NCBI GenBank assembly: GCA_042095055.1 | Contig: JBELBZ010000003.1 | Span: 1-64,000 of the forward strand | DNA from: UBA8752 sp042095055 | GTDB taxonomy: Bacteria; Bacteroidota; Bacteroidia; Flavobacteriales_D; Sanyastnellaceae | DNA length: 64,000 bases | Direction: 5' to 3' | Shown: positions 16,665 through 25,679 of the stretch, one piece after another | How positions within the stretch are numbered: position 1 is the stretch's first letter | Layout of the letters: each line of letters opens with the position of its first letter | Notes under the pieces: generated by a model | What the model saw: the letters and a program-made list of their open reading frames with translations, nothing else | What the model was told of the DNA's origin: nothing | Databases searched by the model: none | Translations under genes and position numbers: made by a program

Positions 16665-19079
16665 TCAGCTCGACGGCGACCAGCGGAAACCGACCCGCAC
16701 ATCCCGCCCCGGCGCACTGATGCCGGAAGCAAAGACCTTGTAATGCCGGTCAAGGATGTTGTGTACGCCTGCTGAAACGGTGGTGCGTTCGGTCAAACGG
16801 CCTTCGAAATCAACGCCCAAGGTCCACCACCCGGGATTGCCCTCGGGGAGCGCCTCTGCGAGGTTGTCCGTTGCGCCTGGGCCATAGCGGTCCAGCGCTT
16901 TGCGCCCGCTCCACATCCAATGTGCCTCTGCGGACAACCAATCCCAAGAGCGGCGGCCGGAAAGGCGCCCAAATGCAGGGGGGATGTGCGCCAATGGGCC
17001 CCCTTCGTCCATGTCTACCCCCCGTGTAAAATTCGCTGTGGCCTTGAAACGCCAGCCCGATTCAGGCCAGAAATACAAGCGCCATTGCGAGCCGCTGATG
17101 GCCGCACGGCCAATGTTGGCATTGACCTGAATCAAACTTGTATCTCCTTCGACCACGATGGTCTCCACCGCCTCGCCATTGGCGCCAAACAGCACTGTGT
17201 CGACCGGTACAATCGCATCCATCAATCGGGTGTAGAAGCCCGAAACATCGGCCTTGACTTGGCCGTTCCTGCTCCTCCAGAAGCCTCCCATCTCCAGTCC
17301 TGCGAGCCGCTCTGGCTTGAGCTGGTCCGACGGCACAATGGCAAACCCATCCTTGGCGCGCACCTTGCCGACATCGTCCACATTGGGGTTGCGGAAGGCC
17401 GTGGAAAGGACGGCATGTATGCCTGTGCGCTGACGTGGGGTCCAGTGCAGGGTTCCGCTGCCTGTGAGTGCTCCCCGGTTGTAGGACACCTGTTGAAATG
17501 GCAATGCTAACCCAGGCTGTGCATCAAACCTCGATTCCAACCAGCCTCGGGTGTACCGCGCTGCAGCCTCTATTTTCCAGCGGTTCCAGCGCCGCTCAAG
17601 GCCAGTGTACACAGCCAGTGAACCCGTTTCTGAGCCGCCATTGGGATACCGTGTCAATGCAGGAGTGTCCAACCTCATCCCATCCGCCCTGCGCTCCATC
17701 CAAGCTTCGGATTGGACGTTGTCCATGCTCCAATATGCCCCCACCGAAGTCCGCCAACTTCGCAACATCCTGTCTACATCCAGCGAAATGCTGCGCACCC
17801 CGACGCGTTCGAATTGGACCTCCCGGTCCTGCGCACCAAAACGCGCCTTGAGCCGCGACTCCTCAATTTGCTGCCAAGCCGCCGTCAACGAGACCATGCC
17901 TACGGACCTCACCCTTCCCGCGAATTGAGCAGATACCAAGGTTCTCTTCTGCGGGCCATAATCCCACTGTGCCCATTTCGGACCCCCATCGCTTGTCGCG
18001 TCGTTCAGGCGGTCAAACCTCGGAACATTGGAACCTGTGCTGTGCTGAATGTTGAGCTCTACATAACGCTCACGCTCTCCATAGCGCACCTTCTGAAGCA
18101 GGTCTGTTTGGTCAAACCCTGTGCCGGGCTGAACATCAGGGTCGGGATTGGCTTCGGCGCTGTCGGTCACTTCAAGCCCCTCGGTGACAGAACTGACCTG
18201 CCAGGGCACCCGCCCCCACGTTTCCGAGCCGTGGGGGCGCCAAGCCCCCATGCGCAGGTCACCAAACCGCCGGTGGGTCACGCTGGTCAATGCGGCAAAA
18301 CGCCCCCGTGTGACTTCGGCGTCGGCGTGAATGGTGGGGCTGCTTGAAGCGCCTGAATACGCCAACTGACCACGCGCCCGAGATCCAAATTCCCAACGAG
18401 GAGAGCGGCTTCGGTAGTGGATGACCCCCCCCAAGGCATCGCTGCCAAATTGAACCGAACCGGCTCCGTGGTGCACCTCCGTCGACGCCAAGACAAAGGG
18501 GTCCACGGTCATGGCATTCTGTAAATGCCCGCTGCGGTAAATGGCGTTGTTCATGCGCACGCCGTCCACCACGAGTAAAATGCGGTTGGCCTCGAAGCCC
18601 CTCAGCACGGGAGATCCCCCGCCTTGCTGGCTCTGTTGCACATGCACCTGTCCAGATTGCCAGAGCAGGGTCGCCGCATTGGAAGGAGCCTCACGCGCCA
18701 CTTCACTGGCTGAGATTCGGCTCACCGTTGCCGCTGAAGCCATCTCCCGGAATGGCCTTACGCTGGCGACCACCACCTCAGACAGGTTTACGAGGTCGGG
18801 AACCAGGTTCACCTCCACATCCAGTTGTGCCTCGGGCATGGCCACCGACTGTGTGCTGAAGCCCATGCTCCTGACTTGCAATGTGTCGCCTTTGCGGATG
18901 AGGCTGTCCAACTGCAGGCGGCCCTCCATGTCCGTCATGCGCACCTCACCATTCTCGTTTCGGATGACCGCCGCAGGGACGGGTTGGCCAGATTCATCTC
19001 GAACCTCGATGACTTGACCCAACAGCGGCGCAATGGTCCCCATAAAGAAGAGGACGCCCAACGCTGTTCCAGAGCACAT
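16665..19079 (-). CDS. TonB-dependent outer-membrane receptor
   Basis: About 804 residues from an ATG at 19079, 7 bases after the recO stop, with a signal segment ending LLGQ. Next is a carboxypeptidase-regulatory-like beta domain (about 23-100: VRDESGQPVPAAVI), then the plug (LSEVVVASVRP, PVLRGFEANRILLVVDGVRM, GAGSVQFGSDALGG), then a long beta barrel ending in aromatic VGFRWSP. The plug sequence resembles iron/haem or cobalamin-type receptors rather than SusC, and no SusD follows, but the ligand cannot be assigned. It is placed between recO and holB, an unusual site for a nutrient receptor, probably by read-through in a long unit. Confidence 0.9.
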   Translation of the reverse strand: MCSGTALGVLFFMGTIAPLLGQVIEVRDESGQPVPAAVIRNENGEVRMTDMEGRLQLDSLIRKGDTLQVRSMGFSTQSVAMPEAQLDVEVNLVPDLVNLSEVVVASVRPFREMASAATVSRISASEVAREAPSNAATLLWQSGQVHVQQSQQGGGSPVLRGFEANRILLVVDGVRMNNAIYRSGHLQNAMTVDPFVLASTEVHHGAGSVQFGSDALGGVIHYRSRSPRWEFGSRARGQLAYSGASSSPTIHADAEVTRGRFAALTSVTHRRFGDLRMGAWRPHGSETWGRVPWQVSSVTEGLEVTDSAEANPDPDVQPGTGFDQTDLLQKVRYGERERYVELNIQHSTGSNVPRFDRLNDATSDGGPKWAQWDYGPQKRTLVSAQFAGRVRSVGMVSLTAAWQQIEESRLKARFGAQDREVQFERVGVRSISLDVDRMLRSWRTSVGAYWSMDNVQSEAWMERRADGMRLDTPALTRYPNGGSETGSLAVYTGLERRWNRWKIEAAARYTRGWLESRFDAQPGLALPFQQVSYNRGALTGSGTLHWTPRQRTGIHAVLSTAFRNPNVDDVGKVRAKDGFAIVPSDQLKPERLAGLEMGGFWRSRNGQVKADVSGFYTRLMDAIVPVDTVLFGANGEAVETIVVEGDTSLIQVNANIGRAAISGSQWRLYFWPESGWRFKATANFTRGVDMDEGGPLAHIPPAFGRLSGRRSWDWLSAEAHWMWSGRKALDRYGPGATDNLAEALPEGNPGWWTLGVDFEGRLTERTTVSAGVHNILDRHYKVFASGISAPGRDVRVGFRWSPSS

Positions 19080-19086
19080 CCGGGCT

Positions 19087-19827
19087 TTATGGCGCCAAAA
19101 CTGTGCTGAGCACTTCCCACGAACGGATGGGCCGAGGCGTCGAAAGGTGGAGCTGGAGATAGCGTACATGCTGCAGTACAAGCAAGTTTCGGGCATCATG
19201 GGACAGCGTTTCAGCCTGTACCTCATCAAAATTCATGCCTTGAATTCTGAGGAAGTGCTCCGCTTCAGCCACCGAAAGGTAATCCTCCCCCAATGGAGGC
19301 CCTGACTCCCATTCCGCCGTGGCCAAATTGAATCGCCCAAAGCCTGCTGGCGCGGCTTGAGGAGCGTCTGGCATCAACCCGGTTACCACGACCGCTTCCA
19401 CCAGAAAAGCAAGGTGTAAACGGCCAATCACAGGCACATGCTCAATCCGGTGGGTCGTCCTCCACAGCGCATCAAAAAGGTCGCTGTGCGGCGTGCCGCT
19501 GTCCAACGTGCGCAGGATGAACTCTGCCAAGAACATGGCCAAGGCGCCCCGGGGAATTTCACCCGTGGTGAGGTCTTGTGCCAACATGCGCTCAGCCCGG
19601 TCAAACTTGAACAGTTCGTCTTTGATGAGCCTTAAACCGACCAGGTCGAGCAGAGAAAGCGGGGCATAGAGGTTGCGGGACCTCCTGGAACCCTTGACCC
19701 CTTCCCGCACCAGGCAACCCACAATGCCATGCTCCCGCGAAAACACACGAACGATGGATACGCCATCCTTGTGTCTCACTGTCGTCAAGACAATGGCCGG
19801 GTGCTGTGGCGGGGTATTGTGGCTCAA
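19087..19827 (-). CDS. recO: DNA repair protein RecO
   Basis: 246 residues. The N-terminal OB fold contains AIVLTTVRHKDGVSIVRVFSREHG, followed by the helical domain with RAERMLAQDLTTGEIPRGALAMFLAEFIL, typical of RecO. The usual zinc cysteines are not evident, as in many Bacteroidota RecO. RecO loads RecA onto SSB-coated single strands together with RecR. The ATG overlaps the stop of the MoxR-like ATPase gene by 4 bases, indicating translational coupling. Confidence 0.9.
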   Translation of the reverse strand: MSHNTPPQHPAIVLTTVRHKDGVSIVRVFSREHGIVGCLVREGVKGSRRSRNLYAPLSLLDLVGLRLIKDELFKFDRAERMLAQDLTTGEIPRGALAMFLAEFILRTLDSGTPHSDLFDALWRTTHRIEHVPVIGRLHLAFLVEAVVVTGLMPDAPQAAPAGFGRFNLATAEWESGPPLGEDYLSVAEAEHFLRIQGMNFDEVQAETLSHDARNLLVLQHVRYLQLHLSTPRPIRSWEVLSTVLAP

Positions 19828-21299
19828 TCTTCTTCCGTCGGGTCGAACAGGTTGCCGATCAGGTCTCCAAAGGTGACCTCACTGCCGACAATCGATTGCC
19901 CAATCTCGTTGAAAGCGGCCAAACCGTGCAACACGAATTCCATGGCTGCAGGACGGTCTTCGGAGGGCAGGTTTGGGCAGTATTTATCGACCACCTCACC
20001 CAGTCCATTGACCTCAGACAGCGCCGACTCATAATCGCCGTCTGTCTGATCCTTGAGCAAGGCCAATTCATTGCGATTGAACCACGCCACAATGGGCTGA
20101 TAGGGGTCCTCGACCTTGCCTTTCTTGATGGACTCTGGATCGGGGAATACGGCGGGAAACTCACGCCGAATCGCCTGGCGCACCAACGCGAGGGCCACTC
20201 CTGCTGCGCCTTCCTGTTCTCCTTCATACACGAGCTCCACCTTTCCGTTGACCGCCGGAATGACCGACAGCAGGTCCGTTAACCGGGCCGCAGTTCGGCG
20301 GGTCCCATTGCGCAGGGTGCGCAACTCCCCCGCTGCGACCAAGTGCTCGAGCGCGCTGATGGTCAACCTTGCAGAAACGCCGCTCCGCTCATCGATGTGC
20401 TCACTCTCGCGCGCTTCAAAAGCCACACGCTCCAAGATGCGGCGCACTTGCCCAGGAACAACAACCCGTTCTCGCTGATCTTCTGCCAGTTGGGCTTCTT
20501 GATCCGTGATGGCCATGGAGTCCTCCAGAGAAGCCGGATAATGCGTCAGGATCTGGCTCTGGATCCGGTCTTTGAGCGGCGTGATGATGGCCCCTCGGTT
20601 CGTATAGTCCTCCGGGTTGGCTGTGAACACGAACTGAATGTCCAGGGCCAGCCGCATTTGGAACCCCCGAATTTGAATGTCCCCTTCCTGCAAAATGTTG
20701 AAGAGGGATACTTGAATGCGCGGCTGCAAATCCGGCAATTCGTTGATCGCAAAAATGCAGCGGTGGCTGCGTGGAATGAGTCCAAAATGCAAGGCCCTCG
20801 GGTCGCTGTAGTCGAGCCCCTCATTGGCCGCCTTGATGGGGTCAATGTCGCCAATCAGGTCGGCCACACTCACATCAGGCGTGGCCAGTTTCTCGACATA
20901 ACGGTCGCTTCTGTGCATCCAAACGACAGGTGCCTCATCGCCGTGTTTTTCGACCAAGGCTCGGCCCTGTGGCGTGATGGGGTCCATGGGGTCCTCTGGC
21001 AGAGGTGCGCCCTTCAGTACCGGTACCCATTCGTCCAACAAACCCGTCAAACCGCGTGCAATGCGCGTCTTGGCTTGACCACGCAAACCCAGCAGATTCA
21101 TACTGTGGCCCGCCAAAATGGCCCGCTGTACTTCGGGGATGACGGTATCGTCGTAACCGATGATGCCCTCAAACATGGGACCGCCCGACGACAGCAAATC
21201 AATGAGGTTGGCACGCAGCTCCTCTCCGATGGAACGAGGGGTGTAGCCCGACGCGCGCAGGGCGCCAAGGGTAGCAACTGTAGGTTGGGGATTGCTCAT
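19824..21299 (-). CDS. MoxR/magnesium-chelatase-like AAA+ ATPase
   Basis: 491 residues starting MSNPQPTVA (the open frame continues upstream into the VWA gene's end). P-loop GLRGQAKT, Walker-B-like IFAINELPDL with Asn where Asp is usual, sensor block FVFTANPEDYTNRG, and LKDRIQSQI as the arginine-finger region. It resembles the BchI/ChlI group of AAA+ proteins, which act with a VWA protein as a metal-dependent chaperone or insertase. The VWA partner is encoded 16 bases upstream. No chelatase H subunit or tetrapyrrole gene is nearby, so a true chelatase role is unlikely. Confidence 0.85.
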   Translation of the reverse strand: MSNPQPTVATLGALRASGYTPRSIGEELRANLIDLLSSGGPMFEGIIGYDDTVIPEVQRAILAGHSMNLLGLRGQAKTRIARGLTGLLDEWVPVLKGAPLPEDPMDPITPQGRALVEKHGDEAPVVWMHRSDRYVEKLATPDVSVADLIGDIDPIKAANEGLDYSDPRALHFGLIPRSHRCIFAINELPDLQPRIQVSLFNILQEGDIQIRGFQMRLALDIQFVFTANPEDYTNRGAIITPLKDRIQSQILTHYPASLEDSMAITDQEAQLAEDQRERVVVPGQVRRILERVAFEARESEHIDERSGVSARLTISALEHLVAAGELRTLRNGTRRTAARLTDLLSVIPAVNGKVELVYEGEQEGAAGVALALVRQAIRREFPAVFPDPESIKKGKVEDPYQPIVAWFNRNELALLKDQTDGDYESALSEVNGLGEVVDKYCPNLPSEDRPAAMEFVLHGLAAFNEIGQSIVGSEVTFGDLIGNLFDPTEED

Positions 21300-21315
21300 G
21301 TAATAGGGTGGGTAT

Positions 21316-22437
21316 TCAACGGGCTTTACCTCGTCGGTTCCGTTCAAAATCAGAGAAAATGGTGTCGCCAAGGCCCTTCAGCCCGGTGAAAAACGCCCTC
21401 CCTCCATTGGCTTCCGTGAAATCGGAAACGAAGCGCTGGAGCGCCGGGTCGGTGGCGATCATGAAAGTCGTAATCGGGATGCCCAACTTGCGGCACTGCC
21501 GTGCCAGGTTGTGGCATTTTCCGGTGATGTAAGGGTCGAGCCCAAAGCTGTTTTTGTAGTAACCGTCGGGCTCCTTCAGACAGCTCGGTTTGCCGTCGGT
21601 GATCATGAAGATCTGTCGGTTGGGGGTTTTGCGCCGGCGCAGGATGTCCATGGACCGCTCCAGCCCTGCGACTGTATTGGTGTGAAAGGGCCCCACTTGT
21701 AAGTAGGGCAAATCTCCAATGCTCACTTCCCATGCATCATCGCCAAAAACCACAATATCGAGGGTGTCCTTGGGGTATTTGACCATGACCAGTTCAGCCA
21801 ATGCCATGGCGACCTTTTTGGCGGGTGTGATCCGGTCTTCGCCATAGAGGATCATGCTGTGGCTGATGTCAATCATCAGCACCGTCGCTGTGGTGCTGCG
21901 GTGCTCACGGTCTTCCACCACCAAGTCGTCTTCGGTCAGCATGAACCCTCCCCGTCCACTCGCCGCCCCAGGCCCATGGTGGATCTGCGCATTGCGCAAT
22001 GAGGCGCCGAAATCCACTTGGTCCAGCTTGTCTCCAAACCTGTAGGGGCGTCGGTCCTCCGCAGGCTCGTCTCCTTGGCCGCGTTCCCGGGTGCGGTGCT
22101 TGCCTTGGTTGCCCTTGCGCAGGTTGCCAAAAATCTGATCCAAGGCACGGCGACGCATGTGCTGCTCGCCCCTTGACCCCAACTGGACGCTGCCCCCTTC
22201 TGCGTCGTTGGATTCCCTGAGGTAGCCTTTGGCTTTGAGCTCCTCAAAGAAGTCGTCCATGGTGTAATCGGGCTCGGTCAATCCATGCTGGTCGTCCAGG
22301 GCCTTCATCCATTCCATGGCCTCCTCGACGTCGCCACTGGTGTGGGTCACCACCTCCGTAAACAGCTCCAACAGCCTTTGAAAAGGGGTTCGGCGGTCTT
22401 GGTCCGGGCGGGTAGCGTGAAATTGAAATCCGAGCAT
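21316..22437 (-). CDS. VWA-domain protein, partner of the MoxR-like ATPase
   Basis: 373 residues. The N-terminal half is charged and helical; a basic, low-complexity stretch lies near residue 120 (RKGNQGKHRTRERG). The von Willebrand A domain occupies about 185-365, with the metal-ion site DISHSM and downstream MVKYPKDTLDIVVFGD and FMITDGKPSC. MoxR ATPases pair with such proteins to fold or activate client complexes. This is the first gene of the minus-strand series VWA, ATPase, recO; a 193-base intergenic region separates it from divergent ispG. Confidence 0.87.
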   Translation of the reverse strand: MLGFQFHATRPDQDRRTPFQRLLELFTEVVTHTSGDVEEAMEWMKALDDQHGLTEPDYTMDDFFEELKAKGYLRESNDAEGGSVQLGSRGEQHMRRRALDQIFGNLRKGNQGKHRTRERGQGDEPAEDRRPYRFGDKLDQVDFGASLRNAQIHHGPGAASGRGGFMLTEDDLVVEDREHRSTTATVLMIDISHSMILYGEDRITPAKKVAMALAELVMVKYPKDTLDIVVFGDDAWEVSIGDLPYLQVGPFHTNTVAGLERSMDILRRRKTPNRQIFMITDGKPSCLKEPDGYYKNSFGLDPYITGKCHNLARQCRKLGIPITTFMIATDPALQRFVSDFTEANGGRAFFTGLKGLGDTIFSDFERNRRGKAR

Positions 22438-22630
22438 GGGTCAACATGGGGTTGCATCCCCAAGCTAAGAGGGAACCGATGGAAGCCCGGCAGGTTCACG
22501 GGCGCTTAGACACAAAAACTGCCAACTGCCCTGAACCGCCATGGCAGAGCCTTGTTAACTTTCCGTCGGGAAGTCTTGGATCAACCTTGTGGCCCAAAAT
22601 TCCCACCTTGTACCCGATGAGACGGACCAC

Positions 22631-24598
22631 ATGACATCAACCACCGAACCTCAGTCCAACGGACGAAAAGCGACCCGGCCCGTGCACATCGGTTCCGTTC
22701 AAGTGGGGGGCGATGCTGCCATCGTTCTTCAGTCCATGACCACCGCCGACACCATGGACATCGACGCTACGGTGGCGGAGTCACTGCGTATGATTGAGGC
22801 GGGCTGTCAAATTGTTCGAATCACCGCTCCGAGCAAAAAGGAGGCAGAGGCATTGGGAGAGATCAGGGCACGACTGGATGCCGCCGGGCACCCGGGCATT
22901 CCTCTGGTCGCCGACATTCACTTTACGCCCAATGCGGCCGAAGTCGCCGCGGACCACGTAGAGAAAATCCGCGTGAACCCCGGCAACTACGCCGACAAGA
23001 AAAAATTCGAGACGCACGAGTACACCCCGGAAACCTATGCGGCCGAATTGGAGCGCATTCGCGGGCGTTTTACGCCTTTGGTGCGCAAATGCAAATCCCT
23101 GGGACGGGCCATGCGCATCGGCACCAATCACGGCTCCTTGTCGGACCGCATCCTGAGCCATTACGGAGACACCCCCCTCGGCATGGTGGAAAGCGCCATG
23201 GAATTCCTGCACATCTGCAGGGATGAGGACTACCACGACATCGTATTGTCCATGAAGGCCAGCAACCCGCAGGTCATGGTGCAGGCTTACCGCATGCTCG
23301 CCGACCGCATGGCCGATGAAGGGATGTCCTACCCTTTGCACCTCGGGGTCACGGAAGCCGGTGAAGGTGAAGACGGTCGCATCAAAAGCGCCGTCGGCAT
23401 TGGCACCTTGCTGGCCGAAGGACTTGGTGACACCATCCGGGTGTCGCTCACCGAGGCTCCTGAGGCGGAAATCCCCGTAGCACGGATGTTGGCCGAGCTG
23501 GCAGAAGAAGCCCTCCAAGCGCCTCCCCTTCCCCATTTCACGCCTGCCCAATCAGACCAAGACCGTTATACCTATCAACGCAGGACCGCCCATGCGGTGG
23601 GCCCCGTGGGTGGAGGACAGGTCCCGGTGGTGTGCCATGATTTGGCCGAGAGGCCTCTAACCGCAGCGGGCCTTTATGGCCTGGGCCACCGCTATCAGAC
23701 CGAACTCGACAAGTGGGAAACAGACGATGCGGCTTGTGATCTGATCCTCATTGGAAATCGGACCTGTGATTTTGCGCTGCCCGGTTGGATCCGCGCCATC
23801 CAAGACGCTGAAACTTGGAAGTTGAACCCCGAGCGCCCCGAGCGTCACCACCCCGTTTGGGATTGGGAAGGCTATGCAGCCGCCCGGGAGGACAACGCAC
23901 TAGACAGCACGTTTAATGTATTGCGATGCGATGCCGTCACCCTGAATGCTGCAGGAGCTGCTGCCCTTCAAGCTTGGCAAGGTGACCCGACAGTACTGAT
24001 GCTCTCGGCGGCGCGGGCCGATGCGCTGGCTGCGCTGCGTTCGGCTTTTCACCTGCTTGACAATGCCCGTTGCACCATGCCCGTCATCGTTCACCAGGAA
24101 TACGGAACGGCCCCTGCGGAGCGCATCCAGTTGCGCGCTTCAACAGAAATGGGCGGCCTGCTGCTCGACGGCTTTGGAGATGGCGTAGGCATTGCTGCCG
24201 CGGTTGGAGTCGAAGGGGGGTTGCGGTTTCTGAACCGCACCGCTTTTGGCATCCTTCAGGCCACCAGGACCCGCATCAGCCGCACGGAATACATCAGTTG
24301 CCCTTCTTGTGGCCGCACCCTCTTTGACCTCCAGGAAACCACCGCCCGCATCAGGGCCGTCACAGACCACCTGAAAGGCATCAAGATTGGCATCATGGGC
24401 TGCATTGTAAATGGACCGGGTGAAATGGCCGATGCCGATTACGGATACGTCGGCACTGGTCCGGGAAAAATCACGCTTTACAAGGAAAAAGAAGTGGTCG
24501 AACGCAACATCCCCGAAGACGCCGCTGTGGACGCGCTCATCGACCTCATCAAAACCCACGGAGATTGGGTTGAGCGCACCCAAAGCGTAGGCGCTTAA
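22631..24598 (+). CDS. ispG: 4-hydroxy-3-methylbut-2-enyl diphosphate synthase, large form
   Basis: Penultimate enzyme of the MEP isoprenoid pathway; it reduces MEcPP to HMBPP with a [4Fe-4S] cluster. The start MTSTTEPQ at 22631 is chosen over 22589. The TIM-barrel part has VQSMTTADTMD, ADIHFTPNAA and IRVNPGNY; the C-terminal cluster domain has CPSCGRTLFDLQ and GCIVNGPGEMADADYG. At 655 residues it carries the large central insert found in Bacteroidota, Chlamydia and plant enzymes, absent from the roughly 370-residue E. coli form. Its stop codon shares the tetranucleotide TTAA with the stop of convergent lspA. Confidence 0.96.
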   Translation: MTSTTEPQSNGRKATRPVHIGSVQVGGDAAIVLQSMTTADTMDIDATVAESLRMIEAGCQIVRITAPSKKEAEALGEIRARLDAAGHPGIPLVADIHFTPNAAEVAADHVEKIRVNPGNYADKKKFETHEYTPETYAAELERIRGRFTPLVRKCKSLGRAMRIGTNHGSLSDRILSHYGDTPLGMVESAMEFLHICRDEDYHDIVLSMKASNPQVMVQAYRMLADRMADEGMSYPLHLGVTEAGEGEDGRIKSAVGIGTLLAEGLGDTIRVSLTEAPEAEIPVARMLAELAEEALQAPPLPHFTPAQSDQDRYTYQRRTAHAVGPVGGGQVPVVCHDLAERPLTAAGLYGLGHRYQTELDKWETDDAACDLILIGNRTCDFALPGWIRAIQDAETWKLNPERPERHHPVWDWEGYAAAREDNALDSTFNVLRCDAVTLNAAGAAALQAWQGDPTVLMLSAARADALAALRSAFHLLDNARCTMPVIVHQEYGTAPAERIQLRASTEMGGLLLDGFGDGVGIAAAVGVEGGLRFLNRTAFGILQATRTRISRTEYISCPSCGRTLFDLQETTARIRAVTDHLKGIKIGIMGCIVNGPGEMADADYGYVGTGPGKITLYKEKEVVERNIPEDAAVDALIDLIKTHGDWVERTQSVGA

Positions 24599-25299
24599 CG
24601 TTCAGAAACCGCAACGTCTGGGTTCCCTTCAGCGGTCACCTCATCGGCATTGGAGGATTCCGAATCCGTCTTTTGAGCCCACCGGGCATCGCTTCCCAAC
24701 CAGCTCTTCTGTCGCAATACAATCCAGGCGACACCGCATGTGATGGCCACGTCAGCGACGTTGAAAATGGGCGGGAAGACCTCTTGCCCTGCCCAACCAT
24801 CTATGGGCCACCAGTGTGGCCACTGCACAGTAATGTGCAGCATGTCCACCACATTTCCGCGAAACCATGGGGCGTAGCTGCCCCATTCGCTGTGCCAAGA
24901 CCAGTCGGCGGACTGACCAAAAGAGCTTCGGCTGAACAGCCTGCCATAGCAGACACTGTCCACGATGTTGCCCGCTGCGCCTGCAAGAATCAAAGCGAGG
25001 GCCTGGCGAAACCCACGGGGAGCGCCTTGCTTGGCCACTCGGGCGACATGCACTGAAAGCAAAACGACCGCTACAATCCTGAACGCGGTCAGCAGGTATT
25101 TACCCGTGGCACCGGGCAACGCCCATCCAAAGGCCATGCCGTCGTTTTCTATGAATTGGATGTCAAAAGCTCCCGGAATCCAGGTCACCCGTTCTGTCAA
25201 GCTGAAGCTCAACTTGATGAACACCTTGACGGCCTGGTCCAACAGCAAAACAGCCAGGGCAATGCCGGCAACGTAAGCTGGACGTCGATCTGCGCTCAA
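24595..25299 (-). CDS. lspA: lipoprotein signal peptidase (signal peptidase II)
   Basis: 234-residue inner-membrane aspartic protease that cleaves prolipoprotein signal peptides. Helices around ALAVLLLDQAVKVFIK and VAVVLLSVHVA; catalytic aspartates lie in AGAAGNIVDS and FNVADVAI. It is longer than the E. coli enzyme because of a loop rich in Trp between the last two helices, a common Bacteroidota feature. The start overlaps the dksA-like stop by 4 bases. Many lipoproteins in this window are its expected substrates. Confidence 0.94.
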   Translation of the reverse strand: MSADRRPAYVAGIALAVLLLDQAVKVFIKLSFSLTERVTWIPGAFDIQFIENDGMAFGWALPGATGKYLLTAFRIVAVVLLSVHVARVAKQGAPRGFRQALALILAGAAGNIVDSVCYGRLFSRSSFGQSADWSWHSEWGSYAPWFRGNVVDMLHITVQWPHWWPIDGWAGQEVFPPIFNVADVAITCGVAWIVLRQKSWLGSDARWAQKTDSESSNADEVTAEGNPDVAVSER

Positions 25300-25676
25300 C
25301 GCTTGTCCTGCTGGTTCTTGGCCTCAATGGACATCGTGGCGTGTGGGACCAACCTCAGGCGCTCTTTGGCGATCAACTTTCCAGTGACCCGGCACACGCC
25401 ATAGGTTTTGTTCTTGATCCGCAGCAAGGCATTTTCCAAGTTCATGATGAACTTCTGCTGGCGCGCAGCCAATTGGGCCGTCTCTTCACGGCTCATGGTT
25501 TCGCTGCCGTCCTCCATCATTTTGAAGGTGGGGGCAGTGTCCTCCGTGCGGTTGTCGTCTTCGTAAGAAAGCGAACGCTGCAGTTGGTCGTAGTCCGACC
25601 TTGCTTGTTCCAACTTCTCATTGATAAGGTCTGCAAACTCTTGAAGGTCTGCGTCCGAAAATCGCGTTTCAGCCAT
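25296..25676 (-). CDS. DksA/TraR-family protein
   Basis: 126 residues: an acidic coiled-coil N-terminal part (LINEKLEQARSDYDQLQ), a linker with MSREETAQLAARQQKF, and a C-terminal zinc-finger remnant. The four zinc cysteines of E. coli DksA correspond here to Cys, Thr, Ser and Ala (CRVTG, PHATMSIEA), so zinc is probably not bound. DksA-like proteins enter the RNA polymerase secondary channel and alter stringent-response transcription. It lies between ileS (3-base gap) and lspA (ATGA overlap). Confidence 0.87.
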   Translation of the reverse strand: MAETRFSDADLQEFADLINEKLEQARSDYDQLQRSLSYEDDNRTEDTAPTFKMMEDGSETMSREETAQLAARQQKFIMNLENALLRIKNKTYGVCRVTGKLIAKERLRLVPHATMSIEAKNQQDKR

Positions 25677-25679
25677 GTT

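Noticed and set aside
22438..22630. Intergenic region before ispG searched for a riboswitch or small RNA
   Set aside because: No convincing stem-loop series, promoter pair or known RNA motif could be seen by eye.
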